A DNA stretch of 8,557 bases from assembly GCA_913056245.1 (NCBI GenBank), contig CAJXME010000034.1, positions 1 through 8,557 on the forward strand, read 5' to 3'. The position numbers and the translations under genes are program-made. Position 1 is the stretch's first letter. Each line of letters opens with the position of its first letter. Under the pieces are notes generated by a model. It worked only from the letters and a program-made list of their open reading frames with translations, was not told the DNA's origin and did no database searches. Below are positions 1 through 6,203 of this stretch, in pieces. This DNA is from an uncultured Alphaproteobacteria bacterium. Its GTDB lineage: Bacteria; Pseudomonadota; Alphaproteobacteria; Puniceispirillales; UBA1172.

Positions 1-1158
1 TAGATCATGCATGGAGCGGCCGCCAATTTTCCCCTTCAGCCCATGTTCAGCCGCTTGCATTCGTGCCGCCGCCACATCAGCAGCCGTCAAGCCTTCTGCC
101 AATTCAGCCGCTTCATCCAGCGCTTCTTCGTCATAGAGCAGCCCCGTCCAAAGCGCGGGCAGAGCGCAAATCATATTCCAAGGCCCACCATCGGCGCCGC
201 GCATTTCAAGATATTGCTTGAGCCGCACTTCCGGGAAGGCGGTGGTGACGTGATCCGCCCAATCGGCCATGGTTGGCAATTGGCCTTCATAGCCCGGCAA
301 TTGGCCTGCCATGAAATCACGGAAAGACAAGCCCGCAACATCGACATAATCATCGCCGTGATGGAGAAAATACATCGGCACATCAAGGATATAATCGACC
401 CATTGTTCATAGCCGAAACCATCGTCAAAAACGCAAGACGGCACCCCGCAACGGGCGTTATCGGTGTCGGTCCAAGCCCGCGCCCGGGTGGATAAAAGCC
501 CGCTCGGCTTCCCTTCATAAAAAGGCGAATTGGCAAAAATCGCTGTCGCCACCGGCTGAAGAGCAAGCGAGGTGCGGAATTTTTTGACCATATCGGCTTC
601 GCTAGCGTAATCGAGATTGACTTGGATGGTCGAGGTGCGAAGCATCATATCAAGCCCCAATGTGCCAACCTTCGGCATATGGTTGCGCATGATGCGATAC
701 CGTCCCTTCGGCATCCACGGAATATCATCACGCGACCACAGCGGATCATGGCCAAGGCCAATCATCCCCAGCCCCAATGTCGCGCAGACATCCTGCATCA
801 ACCGAAGATGCGCACCAGTTTCCGCGCAAGTCTGATGCAAATTTTCCAAGGGCGCGCCAGAGAGTTCAAACTGCCCCCCCGGTTCTAAGGTCAAAGACCC
901 GCCTTGATTGTCCTTGACGCCAATGATCTTACCCGCTTCCATGATCGGCGTGCCGTCAAGACGCTGGCAAAGGCCGGTCAGCAAGGCTTCGATGCCGCTT
1001 TCGCCTTCATAGGCCGGGCGTTTGAACGTGTCGAGATGGAACAGAAACTTTTCGTGTTCCGTGCCAATACGCCATTCGGATTTCGGCGATTGGCCTTCCT
1101 CAAGCCAGCGAATAAGGTCAGCCTTGCCGCTGATCAGAGGGCTATTTGCGTCAGCCAT
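1..1158 (-). CDS. gshA: Glutamate-cysteine ligase, plant/alphaproteobacterial type (C-terminus cut by window edge)
   Basis: This enzyme catalyses ATP-dependent joining of L-glutamate (through its gamma-carboxyl) to L-cysteine, the first step of cytosolic glutathione synthesis. Translating the minus strand from ATG 1158 gives 386 codons open to base 1. Family members are usually around 450-460 residues, so the last 70 or so lie outside the window. Visible blocks are GTEHEKF (32-38), [14 protein letters not shown] (88-101), [15 protein letters not shown] (176-190), [16 protein letters not shown] (198-213), [13 protein letters not shown] (244-256), [20 protein letters not shown] (308-327) and [14 protein letters not shown] (332-345). 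These match the plant GSH1 type rather than the E. coli GshA type. The start is fixed by AAGGAG at 1164-1169, five bases from ATG, and by the TAATG overlap with rsmE, which implies translational coupling. A G7 run at 874-880 leaves the frame intact. The family call is very secure from these blocks. Confidence 0.97.
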   Translation of the reverse strand, partial: MADANSPLISGKADLIRWLEEGQSPKSEWRIGTEHEKFLFHLDTFKRPAYEGESGIEALLTGLCQRLDGTPIMEAGKIIGVKDNQGGSLTLEPGGQFELSGAPLENLHQTCAETGAHLRLMQDVCATLGLGMIGLGHDPLWSRDDIPWMPKGRYRIMRNHMPKVGTLGLDMMLRTSTIQVNLDYASEADMVKKFRTSLALQPVATAIFANSPFYEGKPSGLLSTRARAWTDTDNARCGVPSCVFDDGFGYEQWVDYILDVPMYFLHHGDDYVDVAGLSFRDFMAGQLPGYEGQLPTMADWADHVTTAFPEVRLKQYLEMRGADGGPWNMICALPALWTGLLYDEEALDEAAELAEGLTAADVAAARMQAAEHGLKGKIGGRSMHDL

Positions 1159-1904
1159 TATGACTCCTTCCAGTCTCCAGCAAATCCTTGCCAAAGCGCT
1201 AGCGCCGCCAGCATGGCTGTATCGGCGCGTAAAATATTCCGCCCCAGTGACACTGGGACAACCCCGTCAAGAGCCATGATCGCTTGGCGTTCCCGCGGCG
1301 AAAACCCGCCTTCGGGGCCAATCAAAATGGCAACATCGCCTGAAATACCGGCGACTTGATAGGCAAAGTCATGCTGGGCTGATCCGGCACAATCTTCGTC
1401 ACAGAAAATGATATGGCGATTTTTAGGCCAATCTTCAAGCAAATCCAGCAGCGGGCGCGGCGATAAAATTTCCGGCAAGGTCGTGCGGCCAGTTTGTTCC
1501 GCGGCTTCAATAGCATTGGCCAAGAGGCGATCGGTATTGACGCGGTTGACTTGCGTGTAATCGGTCATCATCGGTTGCAGGATGCCAACGCCTAATTCCG
1601 TTGCTTTTTCCGCGATAAAATCGATGCGGGCTTTCTTGATCGGCGCAAAACCAAGCATCAGTGTTGGCATCGGGTCTTGAGGGCGGGTTTGGTGATGGCA
1701 GATCAAGACGGTTTTTTTGCGATCCGCGGCCTCGATCGTGGTGAGATATTCACCATCCTTGCCGTTGAAGACCAGCACCTCTTGCCCCGCCTGATAACGC
1801 AGAACATTGATCAGGTAATGCGATTGCTCACGATCAAGGGTTAGCGCAGCATTCGCGCCAAGGGGCGTATCACAAAATAGACGTTGACGTGTTTCAAGAG
1901 CCAT
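1158..1904 (-). CDS. rsmE: 16S rRNA (uracil-1498-N3)-methyltransferase RsmE
   Basis: RsmE methylates N3 of U1498 in 16S rRNA of the 30S subunit, using S-adenosylmethionine; it is a SPOUT-class (trefoil knot) enzyme. The 248-residue product has the usual family length. An N-terminal PUA-like part contains RLFCDTPL (8-15), [11 protein letters not shown] (26-36) and VFNGKDGEY (45-53). The catalytic part has [18 protein letters not shown] (90-107), the knot motif [13 protein letters not shown] (193-205) and [12 protein letters not shown] (219-230). It is the first gene of a two-gene unit with gshA; the shared A of TAATG joins them. Its own start at 1904 is twelve bases from the nearest GGAG (1917-1920), which is far. 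The same GGAG is better placed for a five-codon out-of-frame reading frame starting at 1911. The N-terminus at 1904 fits the family, so I keep it. Confidence 0.95.
   Translation of the reverse strand: MALETRQRLFCDTPLGANAALTLDREQSHYLINVLRYQAGQEVLVFNGKDGEYLTTIEAADRKKTVLICHHQTRPQDPMPTLMLGFAPIKKARIDFIAEKATELGVGILQPMMTDYTQVNRVNTDRLLANAIEAAEQTGRTTLPEILSPRPLLDLLEDWPKNRHIIFCDEDCAGSAQHDFAYQVAGISGDVAILIGPEGGFSPRERQAIMALDGVVPVSLGRNILRADTAMLAALALWQGFAGDWKES
1164..1169 (-). promoter_or_regulatory. Strong ribosome binding site of gshA inside rsmE
   Basis: On the minus strand the bases read AAGGAG, followed by TCATA and then the gshA ATG at 1158. The site lies in the last sense codons of rsmE (Trp-Lys-Glu-Ser) and next to the TAATG stop/start overlap. 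This decides the gshA start and suggests terminating rsmE ribosomes can reinitiate, while gshA can also recruit ribosomes independently. Confidence 0.85.
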
Positions 1905-1911
1905 GGGGCAT
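1894..1911 (-). other. Five-codon leader reading frame overlapping the rsmE start (tentative)
   Basis: On the minus strand ATG at 1911 opens Met-Pro-His-Gly-Ser and then TGA, overlapping the first codons of rsmE in another frame. GGGGAG lies five bases ahead of this ATG but twelve bases ahead of the rsmE ATG at 1904. Ribosomes may therefore initiate here and then restart, or tolerate the long spacing. Such a short frame can occur by chance, and no function is claimed. Confidence 0.25.
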
Positions 1912-1932
1912 GATTACTCCCCTCACCCCCAT

Positions 1933-1959
1933 GGCGCAAGACCTAACGACCCTTGCGCC
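1933..1959. repeat. Perfect 8-bp inverted repeat (hairpin or operator dyad)
   Basis: GGCGCAAG at 1933-1940 is exactly repeated in reverse complement as CTTGCGCC at 1952-1959, with an 11-base spacer. Six of eight stem pairs are G-C. No T-tract follows on either strand, so an intrinsic terminator is unlikely. Its place between divergent genes suits a protein-binding dyad, or a hairpin in a leader RNA. Both roles are inference. Confidence 0.6.
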
Positions 1960-1962
1960 TAC

Positions 1963-1998
1963 GAAAGACCCCATGAAAGACCATGCGAAAGACTCTTG
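1963..1998. repeat. Three tandem 12-bp direct repeats with core GAAAGAC
   Basis: GAAAGAC occurs at 1963-1969, 1975-1981 and 1987-1993, exactly twelve bases apart. The five bases after each core are partly similar (CCCAT, CATGC, TCTTG). The block ends 33 bases before the ubiA start. It could be a set of binding sites on nearly one helical face, or chance slippage DNA. In one plus-strand frame it encodes a repeated Lys-Asp-x-x within an unconvincing 24-codon frame (1931-2005). Confidence 0.55.
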
Positions 1999-2031
1999 CC
2001 AGTGACCCGCAATTGCCGTTAGTCATGAAGG

Positions 2032-2949
2032 ATGGTTTCAACAAGCGACATCAAAACGACAGGCTGGATCAGGCATCTGCCGCCGCTGGGGCAAGCGCTG
2101 GCGCAATTGGCGCGGTTTGATCGCCCCATCGGCTGGTGGCTTTTGCTGCTCCCGGGATGGCAAGCGATCATCTTAGCGGGCATCACTCAAGACGCGCCTC
2201 TATCGCAGGTTCTCCATCTGATGGTTCTGTTTTTGGTGGGGGCTATCGTCATGCGCGGCGCGGGTTGCGTCATCAACGATCTCTGGGATCGTGACCTTGA
2301 TCGCGCCGTCGCCCGCACCCGCGACCGCCCTTTGGCGTCAGGGCAAGTCAGCGTCAAAACCGCTTTCGGTTTTCTCGCCGGTCTTGCGGTCATTGGCGTC
2401 TTGGTGCTGATCCAATTGCCTCTTAAAGCCATGATCGTGGGGATCGCGTCTCTGCCGTTGATCGTCGTTTATCCCTTGGCCAAGCGGTTCACCGGCTTGC
2501 CGCAAATAGTGCTGGCCTTGACTTTCAGTTGGGGCGCCTTGCTGGGCTGGGCCTCCTTGGATCAATGGCCGAGCCTGCCTGCCTTTCTGCTTTACGCGGC
2601 AAGCGCGTTATGGGTTTTTGGGTATGACACGATCTACGCCATCCAAGACATGGCCGATGATGCCAGTGTTGGGATCAAATCCTCGGCGCTGACGCTGGGG
2701 CGATCCTTGCCGATGGTGGTGGCGCTGACCTATGGGGGCATGGTGCTGATGCTGCTCGTCATGGCGCTGATCATGCCCTTGGGCTGGGCTTATCTCGGAG
2801 GACTCGCCGGGCTTGCCCTTCATTTGAGCCAACAAATTCGGCGCATTGACGGCCATCATCCCGCTTTGGCTGGCGCGATCTTCCGCAGCAATCGCGATGC
2901 GGGGTTAATCCTCGTCGCGGGGCTGATGGCGGAATATTTGATGCGCTAA
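2032..2949 (+). CDS. ubiA: 4-hydroxybenzoate polyprenyltransferase UbiA
   Basis: This integral inner-membrane prenyltransferase transfers a polyprenyl chain from polyprenyl diphosphate to 4-hydroxybenzoate, an early step in ubiquinone synthesis. The 305-residue product is hydrophobic, with about eight or nine predicted membrane segments. It carries both Asp-rich Mg-diphosphate motifs: NDLWDRDLD at 82-90, followed by RTRDRPLASG (95-104), and YDTIYAIQDMADD at 198-210. FDRPIGWWLLLLPGWQA (29-45) is the typical first helix. An in-frame TGA at 2026-2028, just before the ATG, rules out an upstream start. AAGG touches the ATG with no spacer, so the ribosome binding site is poor and a very short or leaderless mRNA is possible. 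It diverges from rsmE and converges with the gene ending at 2984. UbiA-superfamily members acting on other aromatics exist, but these motifs and length fit UbiA. Confidence 0.96.
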   Translation: MVSTSDIKTTGWIRHLPPLGQALAQLARFDRPIGWWLLLLPGWQAIILAGITQDAPLSQVLHLMVLFLVGAIVMRGAGCVINDLWDRDLDRAVARTRDRPLASGQVSVKTAFGFLAGLAVIGVLVLIQLPLKAMIVGIASLPLIVVYPLAKRFTGLPQIVLALTFSWGALLGWASLDQWPSLPAFLLYAASALWVFGYDTIYAIQDMADDASVGIKSSALTLGRSLPMVVALTYGGMVLMLLVMALIMPLGWAYLGGLAGLALHLSQQIRRIDGHHPALAGAIFRSNRDAGLILVAGLMAEYLMR

Positions 2950-2983
2950 GTTTTCCTGGATATCAAATCAGAGACCGGAAGGA

Positions 2984-3790
2984 TCAAAGGTAACGGTCGA
3001 TGTCTTTGGCCTTAGCGGTCACCACTTGCCATGGCACTTCCCCCAGCGCGATGCCATCGGCGGCGAGCATATCCATAATCTTGAGCCGATTGGTTTTGTC
3101 TTGGCGCAAATGCTCCAGCCAATCATCCAGCACCATATGGTCATAACCCGTGCGGGATTTGACGTGATCCAGCATCTCCCCCTGATCCATCGCGCGAAAC
3201 CGGCGGCCTTCGGCGGGGATCAGGGCATGAGCCACAGGGGCTTGATCCAGCGCCATCATCGGCGATCGCGATTGATAGCCATAAACAGGCTGGTTGAAGA
3301 CCGGCGCGTCTTGGCGGTTGCCGTGATCGATCATCCCTTCATCCAGCCGCACAAAATCATAGGCGACACCAAGCGCTTCGGTCGCATGCATATGATCCAA
3401 TTGATCGTCATCGAGCCAAGCGATGTTGAGCGTCACCACCGTCCCGGGGCTGGGGAAAGCCGTGGCGGGCACGGCGCAATAATAGGACATGGTGGCGGCA
3501 TAGACGATATCGCAATCATGGAGTTTCGCGCTGGTCACGGGCAACGTCGCGCGAGGGCCAAATTTACGGCGCAATTGCAAGGGCGCTCGGTTCGAGCCAA
3601 CGGAAAGAACGGGGGTTCGGTTTTGGCATTCGTCTTCGGTGATGCCTTGGGGGCATAGGACGGGCAAGCCGTCGCGCATCCAGAAATCGCCTTCTGGCGC
3701 GGGGTAAGGATAGCCCTTGGCCTGACCATTCGGCGTGATCTGACCATCAGCGTCATGATCGGGAAACCATTCGGAGGGAAGATCAATCAT
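2984..3790 (-). CDS. Uncharacterised protein, probably gamma-glutamylcyclotransferase-like fold
   Basis: I do not recognise a named family for this 268-residue, apparently soluble protein; no signal peptide or membrane segment is visible. The middle resembles gamma-glutamylcyclotransferase (GGCT). VGSN at 64-67 sits where GGCT has its YGSN substrate loop. AKLHDCDIVYA (88-98) matches the ARLQDF strand. VPATAFPSPGTVV (107-119) matches the IATIFQSPGDEV region of the human enzyme. Glu138 in MHATEALGVAYDF (134-146) aligns with the catalytic Glu98 of human GGCT. If active, it would release 5-oxoproline from a gamma-glutamyl amine or amino acid. The 60-residue N-terminal and roughly 115-residue C-terminal extensions are unlike simple GGCTs. 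It lies 29 bases downstream of argC on the same strand, so co-transcription is likely, and it converges with ubiA. The gene is secure; the function is inference from my reading of motifs. Confidence 0.85.
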   Translation of the reverse strand: MIDLPSEWFPDHDADGQITPNGQAKGYPYPAPEGDFWMRDGLPVLCPQGITEDECQNRTPVLSVGSNRAPLQLRRKFGPRATLPVTSAKLHDCDIVYAATMSYYCAVPATAFPSPGTVVTLNIAWLDDDQLDHMHATEALGVAYDFVRLDEGMIDHGNRQDAPVFNQPVYGYQSRSPMMALDQAPVAHALIPAEGRRFRAMDQGEMLDHVKSRTGYDHMVLDDWLEHLRQDKTNRLKIMDMLAADGIALGEVPWQVVTAKAKDIDRYL

Positions 3791-3819
3791 CAGAGCCGCT
3801 TACCATCACACGCGCTTGG

Positions 3820-4758
3820 CTAAACCAAAGATAGCGTTTCTTCCAAGCCGAGCGCGATGTTGAGATTCTGCACCGCCGCGCCTGACGCGCCCTTGCCCAA
3901 ATTATCAAGCCGCGCAACCAATAACGGCTGATCCGCATTGCCAAGCACATGAATTTCCAAATCATTGCTGCCCGCTAAAGCATCCGCCGCCAGATACCCT
4001 TGGGGGGTTAAGCCTTCGCCTTGGTCAAGGCCGCAGACCCGAACGAAACGCTCACCGTCATAATGCGCCGCCAGAACATGATGGAGGGCGTGGCGATCGA
4101 CACCGCCGTTGATCATCGACGGCAAAAGCGGCAATTGCACCACCATGCCGCAAGGGAAATCCCCCACCATCGGCGAAAACATGGGCTTGGTCGTCAAGCC
4201 TGCGTGCATCATGACTTCGGGAATATGCTTATGGGCCAGCGATAAAGCGTAATGGAAATGCTTTGGCCCTTCGTTGTTTTCCATATACTCGATCAGGGCC
4301 TTGCCGCCGCCGGTATAACCGCTGATGGCATTGACGCTGAGCGCGGTGTCTGGCGTCATGATCTTGGCATCAATCAGCGGTCGGATCAGCGCGATCATAG
4401 CGGTGGCATAACACCCCACATTGGCGATTAATCGACTTTGGGCGACCTCTTGGCGTTGCCCTGGGGCTAATTCCGGAAAACCATAAGCCCAGCCTGACGT
4501 GACGCGATGCGCCGTAGACGCGTCGATGATCTTGCAATCCAGCCCTTCGGCCAAAGCCACAGCCTCGCGCGCCGCGTCATCGGGCAAACATAGGATGACC
4601 GCATCGGCTGCCGCCATTAAAGATTGCCGCGCCTTGGCGTCTTTGCGGTCTTCTGGCGCGATGGTCAGAACTTGGATTTCGGGATGCGCATCCAGCCGTT
4701 CCCGCACTTGTAAGCCCGTGGTTCCCGCTTCGCCATCGATAAAAACGTGATAACTCAT
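3820..4758 (-). CDS. argC: N-acetyl-gamma-glutamyl-phosphate reductase, type 2
   Basis: ArgC reduces N-acetyl-gamma-glutamyl phosphate with NADPH to N-acetylglutamate semialdehyde, the third step of arginine synthesis, in the cytosol. The 312-residue length marks the shorter type 2 class (type 1 is around 340-350). The Rossmann nucleotide loop is [10 protein letters not shown] (8-17). The nucleophile is Cys116 in ANVGCYAT (112-119). SGYTGGGK (146-153), HKHIPE (176-181) and [17 protein letters not shown] (284-300) are typical family blocks. The start at ATG 4758 puts the nucleotide loop at the expected distance from the N-terminus, although its ribosome binding site is weak. It leads a probable two-gene unit with the GGCT-like gene and diverges from pmbA. 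A 10-bp palindrome lies 36 bases upstream of its start and may be regulatory. No other arginine gene is in the window. Confidence 0.97.
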   Translation of the reverse strand: MSYHVFIDGEAGTTGLQVRERLDAHPEIQVLTIAPEDRKDAKARQSLMAAADAVILCLPDDAAREAVALAEGLDCKIIDASTAHRVTSGWAYGFPELAPGQRQEVAQSRLIANVGCYATAMIALIRPLIDAKIMTPDTALSVNAISGYTGGGKALIEYMENNEGPKHFHYALSLAHKHIPEVMMHAGLTTKPMFSPMVGDFPCGMVVQLPLLPSMINGGVDRHALHHVLAAHYDGERFVRVCGLDQGEGLTPQGYLAADALAGSNDLEIHVLGNADQPLLVARLDNLGKGASGAAVQNLNIALGLEETLSLV

Positions 4759-4865
4759 ACGCTTTTCTACCCGCCGATCTAAAAACCAGCAAGATGAATA
4801 TTCAGCGGTGAAATTTTGACTGGCTTAAGGTTGTACTTTTGGCCTTGAAACGCTATGTCAATCCT
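4759..4865. promoter_or_regulatory. Divergent intergenic region between argC and pmbA
   Basis: This region should contain both promoters. Leftward, a TTGCTG then seventeen bases then TAGAAA is a weak candidate, and it would place the transcript start almost at the argC ATG. Rightward, TTGACT at 4816-4821 resembles a -35, but no acceptable -10 lies 16-18 bases beyond it. The 10-bp palindrome at 4795-4804 and an AAGG at 4827-4830 are the other visible signals. Confidence 0.45.
4795..4804. promoter_or_regulatory. Palindrome TGAATATTCA upstream of argC, possible operator
   Basis: The ten bases are a perfect palindrome. TGAAT and ATTCA are the half-site cores of the E. coli arginine repressor box, but there they are separated by four A/T bases and here they are adjacent. 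The site is 36 bases from the argC start, in the divergent promoter region. A regulatory role is a guess, since AT-rich palindromes of this size can arise by chance. Confidence 0.35.
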
Positions 4866-6203
4866 ATGACTGATTTTGCACGTTTAATGGATATGCTGCT
4901 TGATCGCGCTCGCGCAGCCGGCGCCGATGCAGCCGATGGTATTGTGGTGGGCGGACATGGCCATTCGGTCTCCGTTCGCATGGGCGAAGTGGAAGCGATC
5001 GAACGATCCGAAGACCATGATATTGGCCTTCGGGTGTTTGTTGGTCATCGCAACGCCAGCATTTCGACCAGCCGCTTGGATGAAGACACCATCACCAATT
5101 TGGCGGAACGCGCCGTGGCGATGGCAAAACTTGCCCCTGAAGACCCTTACGCGATGCTGGCCGATGCCGAATTGCTGGCGCGCGACATCCCCGCTTTGGA
5201 TATTTTTGACCCCAGCACCCCCAGCGCCGATGACCTGAAAGCCGCCGCCATGACCGCCGAAGACGCCGCGCGAAGCGTCAAAGGCATCACCAATTCCGAA
5301 GGCAGCAGCGCTTCCCATGGATCGGTGAAAATCATGATGGCCACCAGCAATGGGTTCTCCGGCCAATATGAGCGAAGCAGTTTTGGCATTTCCGCCATGG
5401 TGCTGTCGGAAAAAAATGGCGTCATGGAACGCGATTATGATTATACCGCCGCGGTTTATCAGGCTGATCTTGATGACCCCGCCAAGGTGGGTCGCAGCGC
5501 CGGCGAGCGCACCATGCAGCGTCTTGGCGCCACCCGCCCACCGACAGGCGCCTTTCCTGTGATTTACGATGCCCGCGTGTCGCGGTCAATTTCCGGTCAC
5601 ATTGCGTCCGCCATCAATGGCGCGGCGATTGCCCGCGGCACCAGTTTCCTCAAAGACAAAATGGGGGAAGCCATCGCCGCCAGTGGCGTGACCCTCGTCG
5701 ATGACCCGCTTCGCCCACGCGGCATGGGATCATCATCCTTTGATGGCGAAGGCTTGGCTCGCCAGCGTCGGGTGATGGTCGATCAAGGCGTTCTCAAAGG
5801 CTGGTTCCTTGATTTGGCCTCCGCCAAGCAATTGGGGCTTGAGCCAACCGGCAATGCTGGACGCGGCGTTGGTTCGCCGCCCTCGCCCGGCACCAGCAAT
5901 TGGATCATGGAAGCCGGCACGCTCAGCCGTGATGACCTAATCGAAGAGATCGAAGAAGGGTTTCTGGTGACGGAAATGATCGGCTCATCGGTCAGCCTGG
6001 TCACCGGTGATTACAGCCGCGGCGCCTCTGGTTTCTGGATCAAAAACGGCAAGATCAGCCACCCTGTGACGGAAGCGACCATCGCGGGCAATCTCAACGA
6101 TATGTTAAAGCGGATCACGCCTGCGGATGATCTTGACCTGACCAAATCCACCGCCGCGCCAAGTTTGCGGATTGACGGCATGATGGTCGCCGGCGGATCA
6201 TGA
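4866..6203 (+). CDS. pmbA: TldE/PmbA subunit of the TldD-TldE metalloprotease
   Basis: PmbA (TldE) partners TldD in a cytosolic protease. In E. coli this protease trims microcin B17 precursor and degrades the CcdA antitoxin. From ATG 4866 the product has 445 residues, close to the 450 of E. coli PmbA. Blocks shared with E. coli are MGEVEAIERS (39-48), ITNSEG (141-146), MERDYDY (187-193), GHIASAINGAAIARGTSFL (244-262), SSSFDGEG (289-296) and GDYSRGASGFWIKNG (381-395). The HExxxH zinc motif of TldD is absent, marking this as the non-catalytic-metal partner. An in-frame TTG at 4839 has AAGG eight bases upstream and would add nine residues. I prefer 4866 because MTDFARLMDMLLDRARAAGADAADG has the usual family N-terminus. 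The TGA stop overlaps the next gene's ATG. No tldD is in the window. Confidence 0.95.
   Translation: MTDFARLMDMLLDRARAAGADAADGIVVGGHGHSVSVRMGEVEAIERSEDHDIGLRVFVGHRNASISTSRLDEDTITNLAERAVAMAKLAPEDPYAMLADAELLARDIPALDIFDPSTPSADDLKAAAMTAEDAARSVKGITNSEGSSASHGSVKIMMATSNGFSGQYERSSFGISAMVLSEKNGVMERDYDYTAAVYQADLDDPAKVGRSAGERTMQRLGATRPPTGAFPVIYDARVSRSISGHIASAINGAAIARGTSFLKDKMGEAIAASGVTLVDDPLRPRGMGSSSFDGEGLARQRRVMVDQGVLKGWFLDLASAKQLGLEPTGNAGRGVGSPPSPGTSNWIMEAGTLSRDDLIEEIEEGFLVTEMIGSSVSLVTGDYSRGASGFWIKNGKISHPVTEATIAGNLNDMLKRITPADDLDLTKSTAAPSLRIDGMMVAGGS

Larger units (their letters stand above)
1905..2031. promoter_or_regulatory. Divergent intergenic region between rsmE and ubiA
   Basis: These 127 bases must hold the promoters of the rsmE-gshA unit (leftward) and of ubiA (rightward). 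No convincing -35/-10 pair is visible. The nearest candidate for ubiA is TTGCCA at 1996-2001 followed seventeen bases later by TTAGTC, which is a poor -10. The region contains an 8-bp inverted repeat (1933-1959), three 12-bp direct repeats (1963-1998) and one GACTC (1991-1995), which fits the GANTC target of the alphaproteobacterial CcrM methylase. Confidence 0.5.

Noticed and set aside
7..495. 162-codon plus-strand frame opposite gshA
   Set aside because: It lies wholly antisense to strongly conserved glutamate-cysteine ligase sequence and shows no recognisable domain.
874..880. C7/G7 run in gshA (and another G7 at 8402-8408 in the exporter gene) as phase-variation tracts
   Set aside because: Both fall in conserved codons (Pro-Gly-Gly; Ile-Pro-Pro) of intact housekeeping frames and are short for phase variation.
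904..1359. 151-codon plus-strand frame across the gshA-rsmE junction
   Set aside because: It begins with TTG and is antisense to two well-supported genes; no motif is visible.
2950..2983. Intrinsic terminator between ubiA and the convergent gene
   Set aside because: Only a four-base TTCC/GGAA pairing and the six-base palindrome GATATC are present, without a GC-rich stem or T-tract.
3026..3658. 210-codon plus-strand frame opposite the GGCT-like gene
   Set aside because: Composition is rich in His, Arg and Ile as expected of a shadow frame. The minus-strand frame has coherent motifs and an operon position behind argC.
4884..5366. 160-codon minus-strand frame within pmbA
   Set aside because: It is a Gly/His-rich shadow of the pmbA frame, whose protein matches E. 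coli PmbA block by block.
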